A DNA stretch of 64,000 nt, from the NCBI GenBank assembly GCA_019637795.1, contig JAHBUY010000008.1:124001-188000 (forward strand). The letters run 5' to 3'. Positions within the stretch are counted from its first letter, which is position 1. The number at the start of each line of letters is the position of its first letter. The position numbers were made by a program, and so were the translations under genes. Below the pieces are notes generated by a model. It saw nothing but the letters and a program-made list of their open reading frames with translations, had not been told where the DNA came from and did not search any database. Shown piece by piece: positions 42,663 to 50,878 of this stretch. The stretch comes from a bacterium (lineage in GTDB: Bacteria; Desulfobacterota; Binatia; HRBIN30; CADEER01).

Positions 42663-44576
42663 ATGCGCATCGCGGTCACACTGCCGACGGGAAGCCGTCA
42701 CGAGGTCGAACCGGGGACGACGATCGTCGCCGCCCTGAAGGCCGCTGGAGCCGACCTCAAGGGCGTGATCGCGGCCCGCTTCGATGGCCGCGTCGTCGAC
42801 CTGTCGACGCCCCTGTCGGCCGGCGGCGAGATCGCCCCGGTGGCGGCCGATTCGCCGGCCGGGCTCGACGTGCTCCGTCATTCGAGCGCCCACCTCATGG
42901 CGCAGGCGGTGAAGCGGCTCTTTCCCGACACCCAGATCACCATCGGTCCGGTGATCGAGGATGGCTTCTTCTACGACATCAAGAAGGACACGCCGTTCAC
43001 GCCCGAGGACCTGGAGCGCATCGAGAACGAGATGCGCGCCATCGTGAAGCAGGACTTCCCGGTGGTCCGCGAGGAGATGGATCGCGAGGAGGCGACGCGC
43101 TTCTTCCGCGATCAGGGCGAGCACTACAAGGCCGAGATCATCGCCGGGCTGCCCGACCAGCGGGTCGGGCTCTACCGCCAGGGCGAGTTCGTGGATCTCT
43201 GCCGCGGCCCGCACGTGCCGCGCACGGGGGTGCACAAGGCGTTCAAGCTCACCGGCGTCGCCGGCGCCTACTGGCGCGGCGACGAGCGCAACGAGATGCT
43301 GCAGCGCATCTACGGCACCGCGTGGGCCAGCAAGGAGGCGCTCGCCGAGCATCTGACGCGCATCGAGGAAGCGAAGCGGCGCGACCACCGCAAGCTCGGC
43401 AGGGAGCTCGACCTCTTCTCGTTCGACCTGGTCGCCCCGGGCAGCCCGTTCTTCCACCCCAAGGGCGCCGTCGTCTACAACGAGCTGATCGGCTACGTCC
43501 GCGGCCTGTACCGGAAGTACGGCTACGACGAAGTCATCACCCCGCAGGTGATGGACGTCGAGCTGTGGAAGCGCTCCGGGCACTACGACAACTACCGCGA
43601 GAACATGTACTTCACGCAGCTCGAGGAGCGCGAGTTCGCGGTCAAGCCGATGAACTGCCCGTCGCACTGCCTGATCTTCGGCAACCGCAAGCGCTCGTAT
43701 CGCGAGCTGCCGATCCGCTACGCCGACTTCGGCCGCCTGCACCGCGCCGAGCGCTCCGGGACGCTGCACGGCCTGACGCGGGTGCGCAGCTTCTCACAGG
43801 ACGACGCCCACATCTTCTGCATGCCGGAGCAGATCGGCGACGAGATCAGCGCCTTCCTGCGCATGGTCGACGAGGTCTACACCGACTTCGGCTTCGGCGA
43901 GCGCCGGGTGCTGCTGTCGACGCGGCCGGAGAAGTCGATCGGCAGCGACGAGATGTGGGAGCGCGCCGAGGGCGCCCTCGCCGAGGCGCTCGCCGGCGCC
44001 GCGATGCCGTACGAGATCAATGCCGGCGATGGCGCCTTCTACGGCCCGAAGATCGACTTCATGATCGTCGACGCGCTCAAGCGCGCCTGGCAGTTGGCGA
44101 CCGTCCAGCTCGATTTCGGGGCGCTGCCGGAGCGCTTCGACCTCACCTACATCCGGCCCGACGGCAGCGAGGCGCGTCCGGTGATGATCCATCGCGCCGT
44201 GCTCGGCACCATCGAGCGCTTCATGGGCATTCTCATCGAGCACTGCGCCGGCGCCTTTCCGCTCTGGCTGGCGCCGGAGCAGGTCCGGGTGCTGACGCTC
44301 ACCGAGCGCCAGGAGGGCTACGGGGCCGAGGTCGGCGCGACGCTGCGCGATGCCGGCTTCCGCGTCGAGATCGACGACCGCAACGAGAAACTCGGATACA
44401 AGGTGCGCGAGGCGCAGCTCGCGAAGGTGCCGGTGATGCTGGTGGTCGGCGACAAGGAACAGGCCGAACGCACCGTCGCGCCGCGCCGCCGCAGCGGCGG
44501 CAGCAGCGAGCCCGTATCGATCGACGCCATCATCGCCGAGCTGCGCGACGCCGTCCGTCGCCGCGGCGCGGCCTGA
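42663..44576 (+). CDS. thrS: threonyl-tRNA synthetase
   Basis: A 637-residue class II synthetase. The N-terminal TGS domain (1-60) and the editing domain with HSSAHLMAQAV and LCRGPHVP are intact. Catalytic motifs 1-3 are present, with the zinc-ligand block KPMNCPSHC, and the C-terminal anticodon-binding domain ends the protein. It opens the translation operon thrS-rpmI-rplT-pheS-pheT. The ribosome site (ACAGG) is weak; the nearby UUCG hairpin may matter for expression. The usual next gene, infC, is absent. Confidence 0.96.
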   Translation: MRIAVTLPTGSRHEVEPGTTIVAALKAAGADLKGVIAARFDGRVVDLSTPLSAGGEIAPVAADSPAGLDVLRHSSAHLMAQAVKRLFPDTQITIGPVIEDGFFYDIKKDTPFTPEDLERIENEMRAIVKQDFPVVREEMDREEATRFFRDQGEHYKAEIIAGLPDQRVGLYRQGEFVDLCRGPHVPRTGVHKAFKLTGVAGAYWRGDERNEMLQRIYGTAWASKEALAEHLTRIEEAKRRDHRKLGRELDLFSFDLVAPGSPFFHPKGAVVYNELIGYVRGLYRKYGYDEVITPQVMDVELWKRSGHYDNYRENMYFTQLEEREFAVKPMNCPSHCLIFGNRKRSYRELPIRYADFGRLHRAERSGTLHGLTRVRSFSQDDAHIFCMPEQIGDEISAFLRMVDEVYTDFGFGERRVLLSTRPEKSIGSDEMWERAEGALAEALAGAAMPYEINAGDGAFYGPKIDFMIVDALKRAWQLATVQLDFGALPERFDLTYIRPDGSEARPVMIHRAVLGTIERFMGILIEHCAGAFPLWLAPEQVRVLTLTERQEGYGAEVGATLRDAGFRVEIDDRNEKLGYKVREAQLAKVPVMLVVGDKEQAERTVAPRRRSGGSSEPVSIDAIIAELRDAVRRRGAA

Positions 44577-44599
44577 CCACATTCCACGAGGGGACTCCC

Positions 44600-44797
44600 A
44601 TGCCGAAGCTCAAGACCAACCGCGGCGCCGCCAAGCGCTTCAAGAAGACCGGAACCGGCAAGATCGTGCGCAAGAAGGCGTATCTGCGCCACCAGTTGAG
44701 CTGCAAGACGCGCAAGCAGAAGCGCAACCTGCGCGGCTCGGCGCTGGTCGACGCCGCCAACGCGCCGCAGATCCGCAAGCTCATCCCATATCTGTGA
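44600..44797 (+). CDS. rpmI: 50S ribosomal protein L35
   Basis: A 65-residue basic protein: MPKLKTNRGAAKRFKKTGTG, then RKKAYLRHQLSCKTRKQKR. This is the standard bL35 sequence and length. The start follows CACGAGGGG. It sits 23 bp after thrS, where infC would normally lie. Confidence 0.96.
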   Translation: MPKLKTNRGAAKRFKKTGTGKIVRKKAYLRHQLSCKTRKQKRNLRGSALVDAANAPQIRKLIPYL

Positions 44798-44855
44798 GCG
44801 CCGGCGGTGATCGTCGGATCGCCGCCCGCCGTTCGCACCCAGGAAGGACACGCAC

Positions 44856-45215
44856 ATGCCACGCGCCAAAAGAGGCACCAAGGGACTCGCCAAGCACCGC
44901 AAGATCCGCAAGCTCGCGAAGGGCAACGTCGGCGGCCGCCGCAAGCTCTACCGCGCCGCGCGCGAGACCATCGAGAAGGGGCTCGTCTACGCCTATCGCG
45001 ACCGGCGGGTGAAGAAGCGCGAGTTCCGCAGTCTGTGGATCGTCCGCATCAACGCCGCCGCGCGCCTGGTGGGGCTGACCTATTCGCAGCTCATGCAGGG
45101 GCTGAAGAAGAGCGGCATCGCCATGGACCGCAAGATGCTCGCGGACCTGGCGATGCGCGATCCGAACGGCTTCAATGCCGTCGCCGAGGTCGCCAAGGCG
45201 CAGCTCGCGGCCTGA
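44856..45215 (+). CDS. rplT: 50S ribosomal protein L20
   Basis: A 119-residue basic protein with MPRAKRGTKGLAKHRKIRKL and YRDRRVKKREFRSLWIVRIN, standard bL20. It has an AGGAAGGA ribosome site. In E. coli L20 represses its own operon through a leader pseudoknot; no such structure could be evaluated here. Confidence 0.97.
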   Translation: MPRAKRGTKGLAKHRKIRKLAKGNVGGRRKLYRAARETIEKGLVYAYRDRRVKKREFRSLWIVRINAAARLVGLTYSQLMQGLKKSGIAMDRKMLADLAMRDPNGFNAVAEVAKAQLAA

Positions 45216-45307
45216 TTCGCGGGCGCAGGCCGACGGTCGACGGATGGAGGCGGAGGCGATTCCCCTTCCGCTGTCCCGTCGGCTCGCCCCGCTCACGAGT
45301 TGAGCCG

Positions 45308-46327
45308 ATGCAGGAGGCGCTGGAGGCCATCCGCGCCGCCGCCCGGGCGGCGCTCGCCACCGCGGCGGACGAGGAGGCGGTCGAGGCGCTGCGCGTGCGC
45401 TTCCTCGGCCGCAAGGGCGAGCTCACCACCGTGGTGCGGCTGATGCGCGACGTCGCGCCGGAGGACCGGCCGGCGATGGGCGCGCTGCTCAACGCGGTCA
45501 AGGACGAGGTCGAGACCCGCCTCGAGGAGGCCCTCGCTGCGGCGCGCGCCCGGGGCCGGTCCGCCGCCGCCGCCGAACGCCTGGACGTCACCGAACCGGG
45601 CCGGCGGCCGGCGCTCGGGCGCGCGCACCCGCTGATGCAGGTGATGGACGAGATCGTCGACGTCTTCCACGGCCTCGGCTTCAGCGTTGCCGAAGGGCCG
45701 GAGATCGAGGACGACTTCCACAACTTCGAAGCGCTCAACTTTCCCCCGGACCACCCGGCGCGCGACATGCAGGACACGATGTTCGCCAGCGACGGGCACC
45801 TGCTGCGCACCCACACCTCGCCGGTGCAGATCCGGGTCATGGAGTCGCAGTCGCCGCCGCTGCGGGTGATCGTTCCGGGCGTCGTCTACCGCCACGACAG
45901 CGACACCACGCACTCGCCGATGTTCCACCAGATCGAGGGCTTCATGGTCGATCGGCGGATCACCTTCGGCCACCTGAAGGGCGTGCTCACCCACGTGCTG
46001 CAGGCGATCTTCGGCGCCGGCCTGCCGGTGCGCATGCGGCCGAGCTTCTTTCCCTTCACCGAGCCCAGCGCCGAGGTCGACGTCGGCTGCTTCGGCTGCG
46101 CCCGCGACGGCAGCGCCTGTCGCATCTGCAAGAGCAGCGGCTGGGTGGAGATTCTCGGCGCCGGCATGATCGATCCCAACGTCTTCCGCGCCGTCGGCTA
46201 CGATCCGGAGGAGGTGTCGGGCTTCGCCTTCGGCCTCGGCATCGAGCGGATCGCGATGCTGAAGTACCAGATCGACGACATCCGACTCTTCTTCGCCAAC
46301 GATGTCCGCTTCCTGCGCCAGTTCTGA
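45308..46327 (+). CDS. pheS: phenylalanyl-tRNA synthetase alpha subunit
   Basis: A 339-residue class II catalytic subunit of the alpha2beta2 enzyme. An N-terminal coiled coil (about 1-90) precedes HPLMQVMDEIVDVF. Motif 2 lies around GVVYRHDSDTTHSPMFHQIE, and motif 3 is GFAFGLGIERIAMLKY. The start is ATG at 45308; no strong ribosome site. It ends 9 bp before pheT. Confidence 0.95.
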   Translation: MQEALEAIRAAARAALATAADEEAVEALRVRFLGRKGELTTVVRLMRDVAPEDRPAMGALLNAVKDEVETRLEEALAAARARGRSAAAAERLDVTEPGRRPALGRAHPLMQVMDEIVDVFHGLGFSVAEGPEIEDDFHNFEALNFPPDHPARDMQDTMFASDGHLLRTHTSPVQIRVMESQSPPLRVIVPGVVYRHDSDTTHSPMFHQIEGFMVDRRITFGHLKGVLTHVLQAIFGAGLPVRMRPSFFPFTEPSAEVDVGCFGCARDGSACRICKSSGWVEILGAGMIDPNVFRAVGYDPEEVSGFAFGLGIERIAMLKYQIDDIRLFFANDVRFLRQF

Positions 46328-46336
46328 TCCGACGCC

Positions 46337-48736
46337 ATGAAGGTGCTGCTCAGTTGGCTGCGCGAGCTGGTGCCGATCGGGCTCGACACCCCGGCGCTGT
46401 GCGACCGCCTCTCGGCGGGCGGGCTGGTGGTCGACGGCGTCGAGGTGCTGGGCGCCGAGATCCGCGACGTCGTCGTCGCCGAGATCCTCAGCACCGCGCC
46501 GCATCCATCGGCCGAGCGCCTGACCGTGTGCGAGATCCGCACCGGAGCCGGCCCGACCGCGCCGGTGGTCTGCGGGGCGCGCAACATGCAGGCCGGCGAT
46601 CGCGTCGCCTACGCGCCCCCCGGGGCGACGCTGCCCGGCGGCCGGCGCATCGAGCGCGTCGAGATCCGCGGCGTCGCCTCCGCCGGCATGCTGTGTTCGG
46701 AGGCCGAGCTGGGAATCGGCGCCGCGGCGGAGGGCATCCTGATCCTCGGTGCCGAGGCGCCGCTCGGCGCCCGCCTGGCGGCGCATCTCGGCATCGAGGA
46801 CACGGTGCTCGACATCGACGTGACGCCGAATCGCGGCGACTGCCTGAGCATTCTCGGCATCGCCCGCGAGATCGCGGCGCTGACCGGCCAACCGCTGCCG
46901 CGCACCCGCAGCGCCCTGCGCGAGAAGGGCGCGCCGGCGATCGAGGCGATCGGCGTGCGCATCGAGGATCCGCTCGGCTGTCCGCGCTACGCGGCGCGCA
47001 TCATCCGCGGCGTCAGCGTGCGGCCGTCGCCGTCGTGGGTGGCGCGGCGCCTGGAGGCGGTCGGCCTGCGCGCCATCAACAACGTCGTCGACGTCACCAA
47101 CCTGGTGATGATCGAGCGCGGCCAGCCGCTGCACGCCTTCGACTACGCGAGGCTCGATCGGCGCGAAGTGGTCGTGCGCCGCGCCGGCGCCACGCAGCGG
47201 CTGCGCACGCTCGACGGCGTCGAGCGCTCCCTGGCGGCGGACGATCTGCTCATCACCACCGGCGAGACGCCGATCGCGCTCGCCGGCGTCATGGGCGGTG
47301 CCGACACCGAGGTCAGCGATGCCACGACGACGGTGCTGCTCGAGTCGGCCTGCTTCGATCCGGCGAGCATTCGCCGCACCGCGCGGCGCAGCGAGCTCCG
47401 CTCCGAGGCGTCGTATCGCTTCGAGCGCGGCGTCGACGTCGAGGGCGTGCTGCCGGCCATCGACCGCGCCGCCGCGCTGCTCAAGCAGCTCGCCGGCGGC
47501 GAGGTGGCGCCGGGCATCGTCGAGAGCTATCCCGCGCCGCACCGGCCGAGCAGCATCCATCTGCGGCCGAAGCGCGCCGAGGAGCTGCTCGGCGTCGGCG
47601 TGCAGCGGAGCGAGATGGCGACGGCGCTGAAGGCGCTCGGCGCGACGATCGGCAGCGCCCCGCAGGGCGCGCTGATGGTGACGCCGCCCAGCTTCCGCCG
47701 CGATCTGACGCGCGAGATCGATCTCGTGGAAGAGGTCGCGCGGGTCCTCGGCTACGAGCGCATCGCCGCCGCCATGCCGGTGGCGCCGCTCGCCGCCGGC
47801 GTGCTGCCGGCGCGCCTGCGCTGGGAGCGCGAGCTGAAGCGGATGCTGATCGCCGCGGGCTTCTTCGAAGCGGTGTCGCTGAGCTTCGCCGCGACCGAGA
47901 CCAACCGGCTGTTCCCGGGGCTGGACATCCCGGCCGCCGCGTCGGCGGTCCGCATCGCGAACCCGATGAACCGCGACGAGCCCGAGATGCGGCGCAGCCT
48001 GCTGCCAGGCCTGATCGCCGCCTGGCGGGTCAATCGCAACCAGGGCGCCCGCGGTCTGGCCGCATTCTCGGTGGCCCGCGTCTACTGGCAGCTCGACGGC
48101 CCGCGCGAGGCCTGGCGCCTGGCGGGCCTGCTGGTCGGCGAGCTGCCGCGGCGCGGGCTGGGCAGTCCGCAGACGGCGACCTTCGCCGACGCCAAGGGGG
48201 CAGTCGAGATGCTGCTCGAGCGCCTGCGCGTCCTCGACCGGGTGCGGTTCGCGGCGACCGACGCGCCGCCGTTCCATCCCGGCAAGAGCGCCACCCTGCG
48301 CTGCGAGGGGCAGGTCGTCGGCGCCGTCGGCGCCCTTCACCCGGAGATCGCCTTCGCGATCGATCTTGCCGATCCCGCCTGGGGGTTCGAGCTTGACATC
48401 GAGAAACTGCTTCCATACTGTCCGCAAGGTTCTGCTTTTGTTGGATTGCCGCGCTTCCCGGCGACCATGCGGGACGTCGCGGTCGTAGTCGACGAGAGCT
48501 TCCCGTCGGAGCGAATCGTGCAGTTCGTGCGCCAGTGGCGGCCTGACCTGATCGAAGAGGTGTCGTTGTTCGACGCCTATGTCGGCGCGCCGATCCCGGC
48601 TGGGCGCAAGAGCCTCGCGTACAGCATCGCCTACCGGGCGGCTGATCGCACGCTGACGGACGAGGAAGTGAACGGGCTGCAGAGCGAGCTGCGCGGCGCC
48701 CTGACACGCGAGCTCGGCGTCGCCCTGCGCGAGTGA
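46337..48736 (+). CDS. pheT: phenylalanyl-tRNA synthetase beta subunit
   Basis: A 799-residue tRNA-binding/editing subunit. The N-terminal EMAP-like domain has HPSAERLTVCEI, the B3/B4 editing module contains RGQPLHAFDYARL, and B5 carries the LVEEVARVLGYERI segment. The C-terminal ferredoxin-like anticodon-binding domain begins near PRFPATMRDVAVVVDE. Length is typical. Near the C-terminal domain start (about 48400-48440) the local base composition is slightly AT-richer than its surroundings, without any frame change. Confidence 0.95.
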   Translation: MKVLLSWLRELVPIGLDTPALCDRLSAGGLVVDGVEVLGAEIRDVVVAEILSTAPHPSAERLTVCEIRTGAGPTAPVVCGARNMQAGDRVAYAPPGATLPGGRRIERVEIRGVASAGMLCSEAELGIGAAAEGILILGAEAPLGARLAAHLGIEDTVLDIDVTPNRGDCLSILGIAREIAALTGQPLPRTRSALREKGAPAIEAIGVRIEDPLGCPRYAARIIRGVSVRPSPSWVARRLEAVGLRAINNVVDVTNLVMIERGQPLHAFDYARLDRREVVVRRAGATQRLRTLDGVERSLAADDLLITTGETPIALAGVMGGADTEVSDATTTVLLESACFDPASIRRTARRSELRSEASYRFERGVDVEGVLPAIDRAAALLKQLAGGEVAPGIVESYPAPHRPSSIHLRPKRAEELLGVGVQRSEMATALKALGATIGSAPQGALMVTPPSFRRDLTREIDLVEEVARVLGYERIAAAMPVAPLAAGVLPARLRWERELKRMLIAAGFFEAVSLSFAATETNRLFPGLDIPAAASAVRIANPMNRDEPEMRRSLLPGLIAAWRVNRNQGARGLAAFSVARVYWQLDGPREAWRLAGLLVGELPRRGLGSPQTATFADAKGAVEMLLERLRVLDRVRFAATDAPPFHPGKSATLRCEGQVVGAVGALHPEIAFAIDLADPAWGFELDIEKLLPYCPQGSAFVGLPRFPATMRDVAVVVDESFPSERIVQFVRQWRPDLIEEVSLFDAYVGAPIPAGRKSLAYSIAYRAADRTLTDEEVNGLQSELRGALTRELGVALRE

Positions 48737-48758
48737 CGGGCGACCGGAGGGACGGGCG

Positions 48759-49046
48759 ATGGCGTTGACCAAGGCCGACATCGTCGAGCGCATTCACGAG
48801 CGCGTCGGATTCTCGAAGAAGGAGGCCAGCGAGGTGGTCGACTCGATCTTCGAGGTCATCAAAGCGCAGCTCGAGCGCGGCCAGAAGGTCAAGGTCTCCG
48901 GTTTCGGCAACTTCGTCGTGCACGAGAAGCGGCCGCGCAAGGGCCGCAACCCGCAGACCGGGGAGACGATCATCATCCGCGGCCGGCGCGTGCTCGGCTT
49001 CAAGGCCAGCCCGATGCTCAAGAAGAGCATGAATCCCGAGGCCTGA
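48759..49046 (+). CDS. ihfA: integration host factor alpha subunit
   Basis: A 95-residue HU/IHF protein: MALTKADIVERIHERVGFSK, GQKVKVSGFGNFVV, and the DNA-inserting arm GRNPQTGETIIIRGRRV with its Pro. Position right after pheT is the classical ihfA location. IHF commonly bends DNA between enhancer-bound activators and sigma-54 polymerase, which fits the two sigma-54 activators in this window. GGAGGGACGGGCG precedes the ATG. Confidence 0.93.
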   Translation: MALTKADIVERIHERVGFSKKEASEVVDSIFEVIKAQLERGQKVKVSGFGNFVVHEKRPRKGRNPQTGETIIIRGRRVLGFKASPMLKKSMNPEA

Positions 49047-49051
49047 CGGCG

Positions 49052-49432
49052 ATGACCGCCGGCGCTCCCGATCTCCCCGACAAGCTGTACTTCAAGATCG
49101 GGGAGGTGGCGAAGATCGTCGGCGTCAAACCGTACGTCCTGCGCTACTGGGAGACCGAGTTCTCCATGATCCGGCCCGGCAAGACGCGGTCCCAGCACCG
49201 CCTCTACCGGCGCCGCGACGTCGAGGCGCTGCTCGAGATCAAGCGCCTCCTGCACAACGAGCGCTACACGATCGAGGGCGCCAAGCGGCGGTTGAAATCG
49301 CTGTCCAGGACCGCCCCCGCCGGCCCCGAGCCGCGGCCGCAGCTCACCCTGCCGCTCGGCGAACGGACCTACCGCAACGCCCTGGTCCGCGTTCGCCGCG
49401 ACCTGCAGGCGCTGTACGACTTGCTGCGCTGA
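49052..49432 (+). CDS. MerR-family transcriptional regulator
   Basis: A 126-residue regulator. The N-terminal winged HTH KLYFKIGEVAKIVGV, then LRYWETEF and SQHRLYRRRDVEALLEIKRL, is followed by a short Arg-rich C-terminal helix; there are no metal-binding Cys residues. The pheT-ihfA-merR order is conserved in many delta-proteobacteria, but the target of this MerR is unknown. It starts 5 bp after ihfA. Confidence 0.9.
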   Translation: MTAGAPDLPDKLYFKIGEVAKIVGVKPYVLRYWETEFSMIRPGKTRSQHRLYRRRDVEALLEIKRLLHNERYTIEGAKRRLKSLSRTAPAGPEPRPQLTLPLGERTYRNALVRVRRDLQALYDLLR

Positions 49433-49434
49433 CA

Positions 49435-49453
49435 CCCCGCCGCGCGCGCGGGG
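49435..49453 (+). terminator. short GC hairpin after merR
   Basis: CCCCGC (49435-49440) and GCGGGG (49448-49453) with a 7-nt CG-rich loop, 3 bp past the merR stop. It may end the thrS-to-merR operon. Weak because no T-tract follows. Confidence 0.35.
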
Positions 49454-49548
49454 ATCCGTCGCCGCCGCCGCCCGTTACGATCTTGGCAGCGGCCCTTCCA
49501 AATCCGTACGTCCGGTCCGTCTGGCCGCGCGGCGCCGCGCCGAAGGCC

Positions 49549-49563
49549 TGGCACATCGGTTGC
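49549..49563 (+). promoter_or_regulatory. sigma-54 (-24/-12) promoter
   Basis: TGGCAC (49549-49554), five bases ATCGG, then TTGC (49560-49563), with T next: an exact match to TGGCAC-N5-TTGCW, the GG and GC doublets 12 bp apart as required. The predicted start of transcription is about 49575, just 3 nt before the ATG of the small downstream gene. The window encodes two sigma-54 activators and IhfA. Confidence 0.7.
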
Positions 49564-49577
49564 TCAGCTCACGGGGC

Positions 49578-49862
49578 ATGCGAATCGGACATTCGGACGG
49601 GCGGGCTCGCCTGCGCACGCCCGCGGAAGCGGCGTTTGCGCTCCTCCGCGCGCTCATGACCGGCCAGGTATTGTTTGCCGGCGACAGCGGGTTGTCGCTG
49701 CACGCGGCGACCGCTCTGCTGGACGCGCCGCCGGCGGTGCTGCGGGCGGCGTTGGCGCGCCTGCTGGGCGAGGGGGTCGTCGTGTTCGACGCGCCGAGTG
49801 GGCGGTTCCGCCTGAGCGGTCAGACGCTGGCCGACCTCGGCGTCCAGCACGTGTTGCACTGA
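49578..49862 (+). CDS. small protein with wHTH-like segment
   Basis: A 94-residue protein of unknown family. The middle and C-terminal part (LSLHAATALLDAPPAVLRAALARLLGEGVVVFDA and beyond, given as position 49700-49840) has the helix-helix-wing spacing of a small winged-helix domain. No enzymatic motif. An alternative TTG start lies at 49560 inside the promoter, and a later ATG at 49656 is possible. If transcription starts at the sigma-54 promoter, the ATG at 49578 would have a nearly leaderless mRNA. It converges with the MetE-like gene, one base apart. Confidence 0.55.
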   Translation: MRIGHSDGRARLRTPAEAAFALLRALMTGQVLFAGDSGLSLHAATALLDAPPAVLRAALARLLGEGVVVFDAPSGRFRLSGQTLADLGVQHVLH

Positions 49863-49863
49863 G

Positions 49864-50769
49864 TCAGCGCCGACCGAGGACGCCGCGCGCGGCCGCGGTC
49901 AGTGCCCGCAGCTTGGCGTCGGCGGAGGTCCCCGGCAGGCCGCGCAGCGGGCTCGCCGGTTGCACCCACACCACGTCGTGGGTGTAGCGGCTCAGCAACT
50001 GTTCCAGGCGCCGCGACAGTTCGTCGACGGATTCGACGGCGGGATCGTCGCCGACGATGCCGAGGGCGAGCGGTTTGCCGGATCCGGTCTCGGCGATCGC
50101 GGCGACGATGTCCGGACGGCCAGCGCAGTCGATCGCGATGACGTCGCCCGGCAGCGAGTTGAGCTGCGCATAGCAGGCGGTCGCGTCGGCGCCGTAGGTG
50201 GACACCAGGACGGTCGCGCCCTGGGCGGCGTCCGCGAGCGGCTCGAGGAGCGCGCGCACCAGTCTGGCGTCGTCGGGCTGCGCGAGCAGGAAGGGCTCGT
50301 CGATCTGGATCACCGGCGCCCCCGCGACCACCAGGGCGGTGACGTCCTGGGCGAGCAGCAGGCTGAGCTCAACCGCCAGGTCGGTGCGGTGCCGGTATGC
50401 CGTGGTGGCGATCTCGGCCGCGCACGCCAGCGTGTAGGGACCGGTGAGCACCGCCTTGAGCGGCCGCGCCGCCAGGGGCGCGGCGCGCCGGTAGGCGGCG
50501 AGCAGGGGGCTCTGCAGGCGGCGCAGCTTGGCCTCGACGATCGGACGCGCCGCCAGGGCAACGCCGAGCGGCAGCGCCAGCGGGGCGCCGAGGCGGATGC
50601 CGTTGAGCGCCGCGAGCTGGGGCATGAGCGGATCCGTCCAGCCCGGCTGGCCGTCGGTCACGACATCGAGCCCCGCCGCGACCTGCCGGCGCAGGACGGC
50701 GGCGAGCGCGGCATCCGTCGGCGCGCCGTCGAAGGGCAGGGCGCTGTGCGTCGCGCACACCAGGCGCAT
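49864..50769 (-). CDS. single-domain MetE-like protein lacking zinc ligands
   Basis: A 301-residue TIM barrel of the cobalamin-independent methionine synthase superfamily: GAPVIQIDEPFLL, a VLVSTYGADA strand, LALGIVGDDPAVES and VWVQPASPLRGLP. These align better with the MetE N-terminal domain than with the catalytic C-terminal domain: the His-x-Cys and distal Cys zinc ligands of MetE are replaced (STYG; PASP). So it is a stand-alone core-MetE/MetE-N-like protein whose methyl-transfer chemistry is doubtful. It diverges from the ThiO-type oxidase gene across 109 bp, suggesting shared control. Confidence 0.7.
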   Translation of the reverse strand: MRLVCATHSALPFDGAPTDAALAAVLRRQVAAGLDVVTDGQPGWTDPLMPQLAALNGIRLGAPLALPLGVALAARPIVEAKLRRLQSPLLAAYRRAAPLAARPLKAVLTGPYTLACAAEIATTAYRHRTDLAVELSLLLAQDVTALVVAGAPVIQIDEPFLLAQPDDARLVRALLEPLADAAQGATVLVSTYGADATACYAQLNSLPGDVIAIDCAGRPDIVAAIAETGSGKPLALGIVGDDPAVESVDELSRRLEQLLSRYTHDVVWVQPASPLRGLPGTSADAKLRALTAAARGVLGRR

Positions 50770-50878
50770 GCGCGTGCGATACCGCGCGGCGGCGGCAATG
50801 TCGATGCGCCGTCGGGATCGCTGCCGGTCGTCCGTCGGCCATCGCTCCGCGCCGCGGCACGTGCGACAATGCGCGGCG

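Noticed and set aside
45293..48793. 1166-codon open frame on the minus strand opposite pheS-pheT
   Set aside because: Shadow frame; composition is Arg/Ala/His/Gly-rich and pheS/pheT are unambiguous on the other strand.
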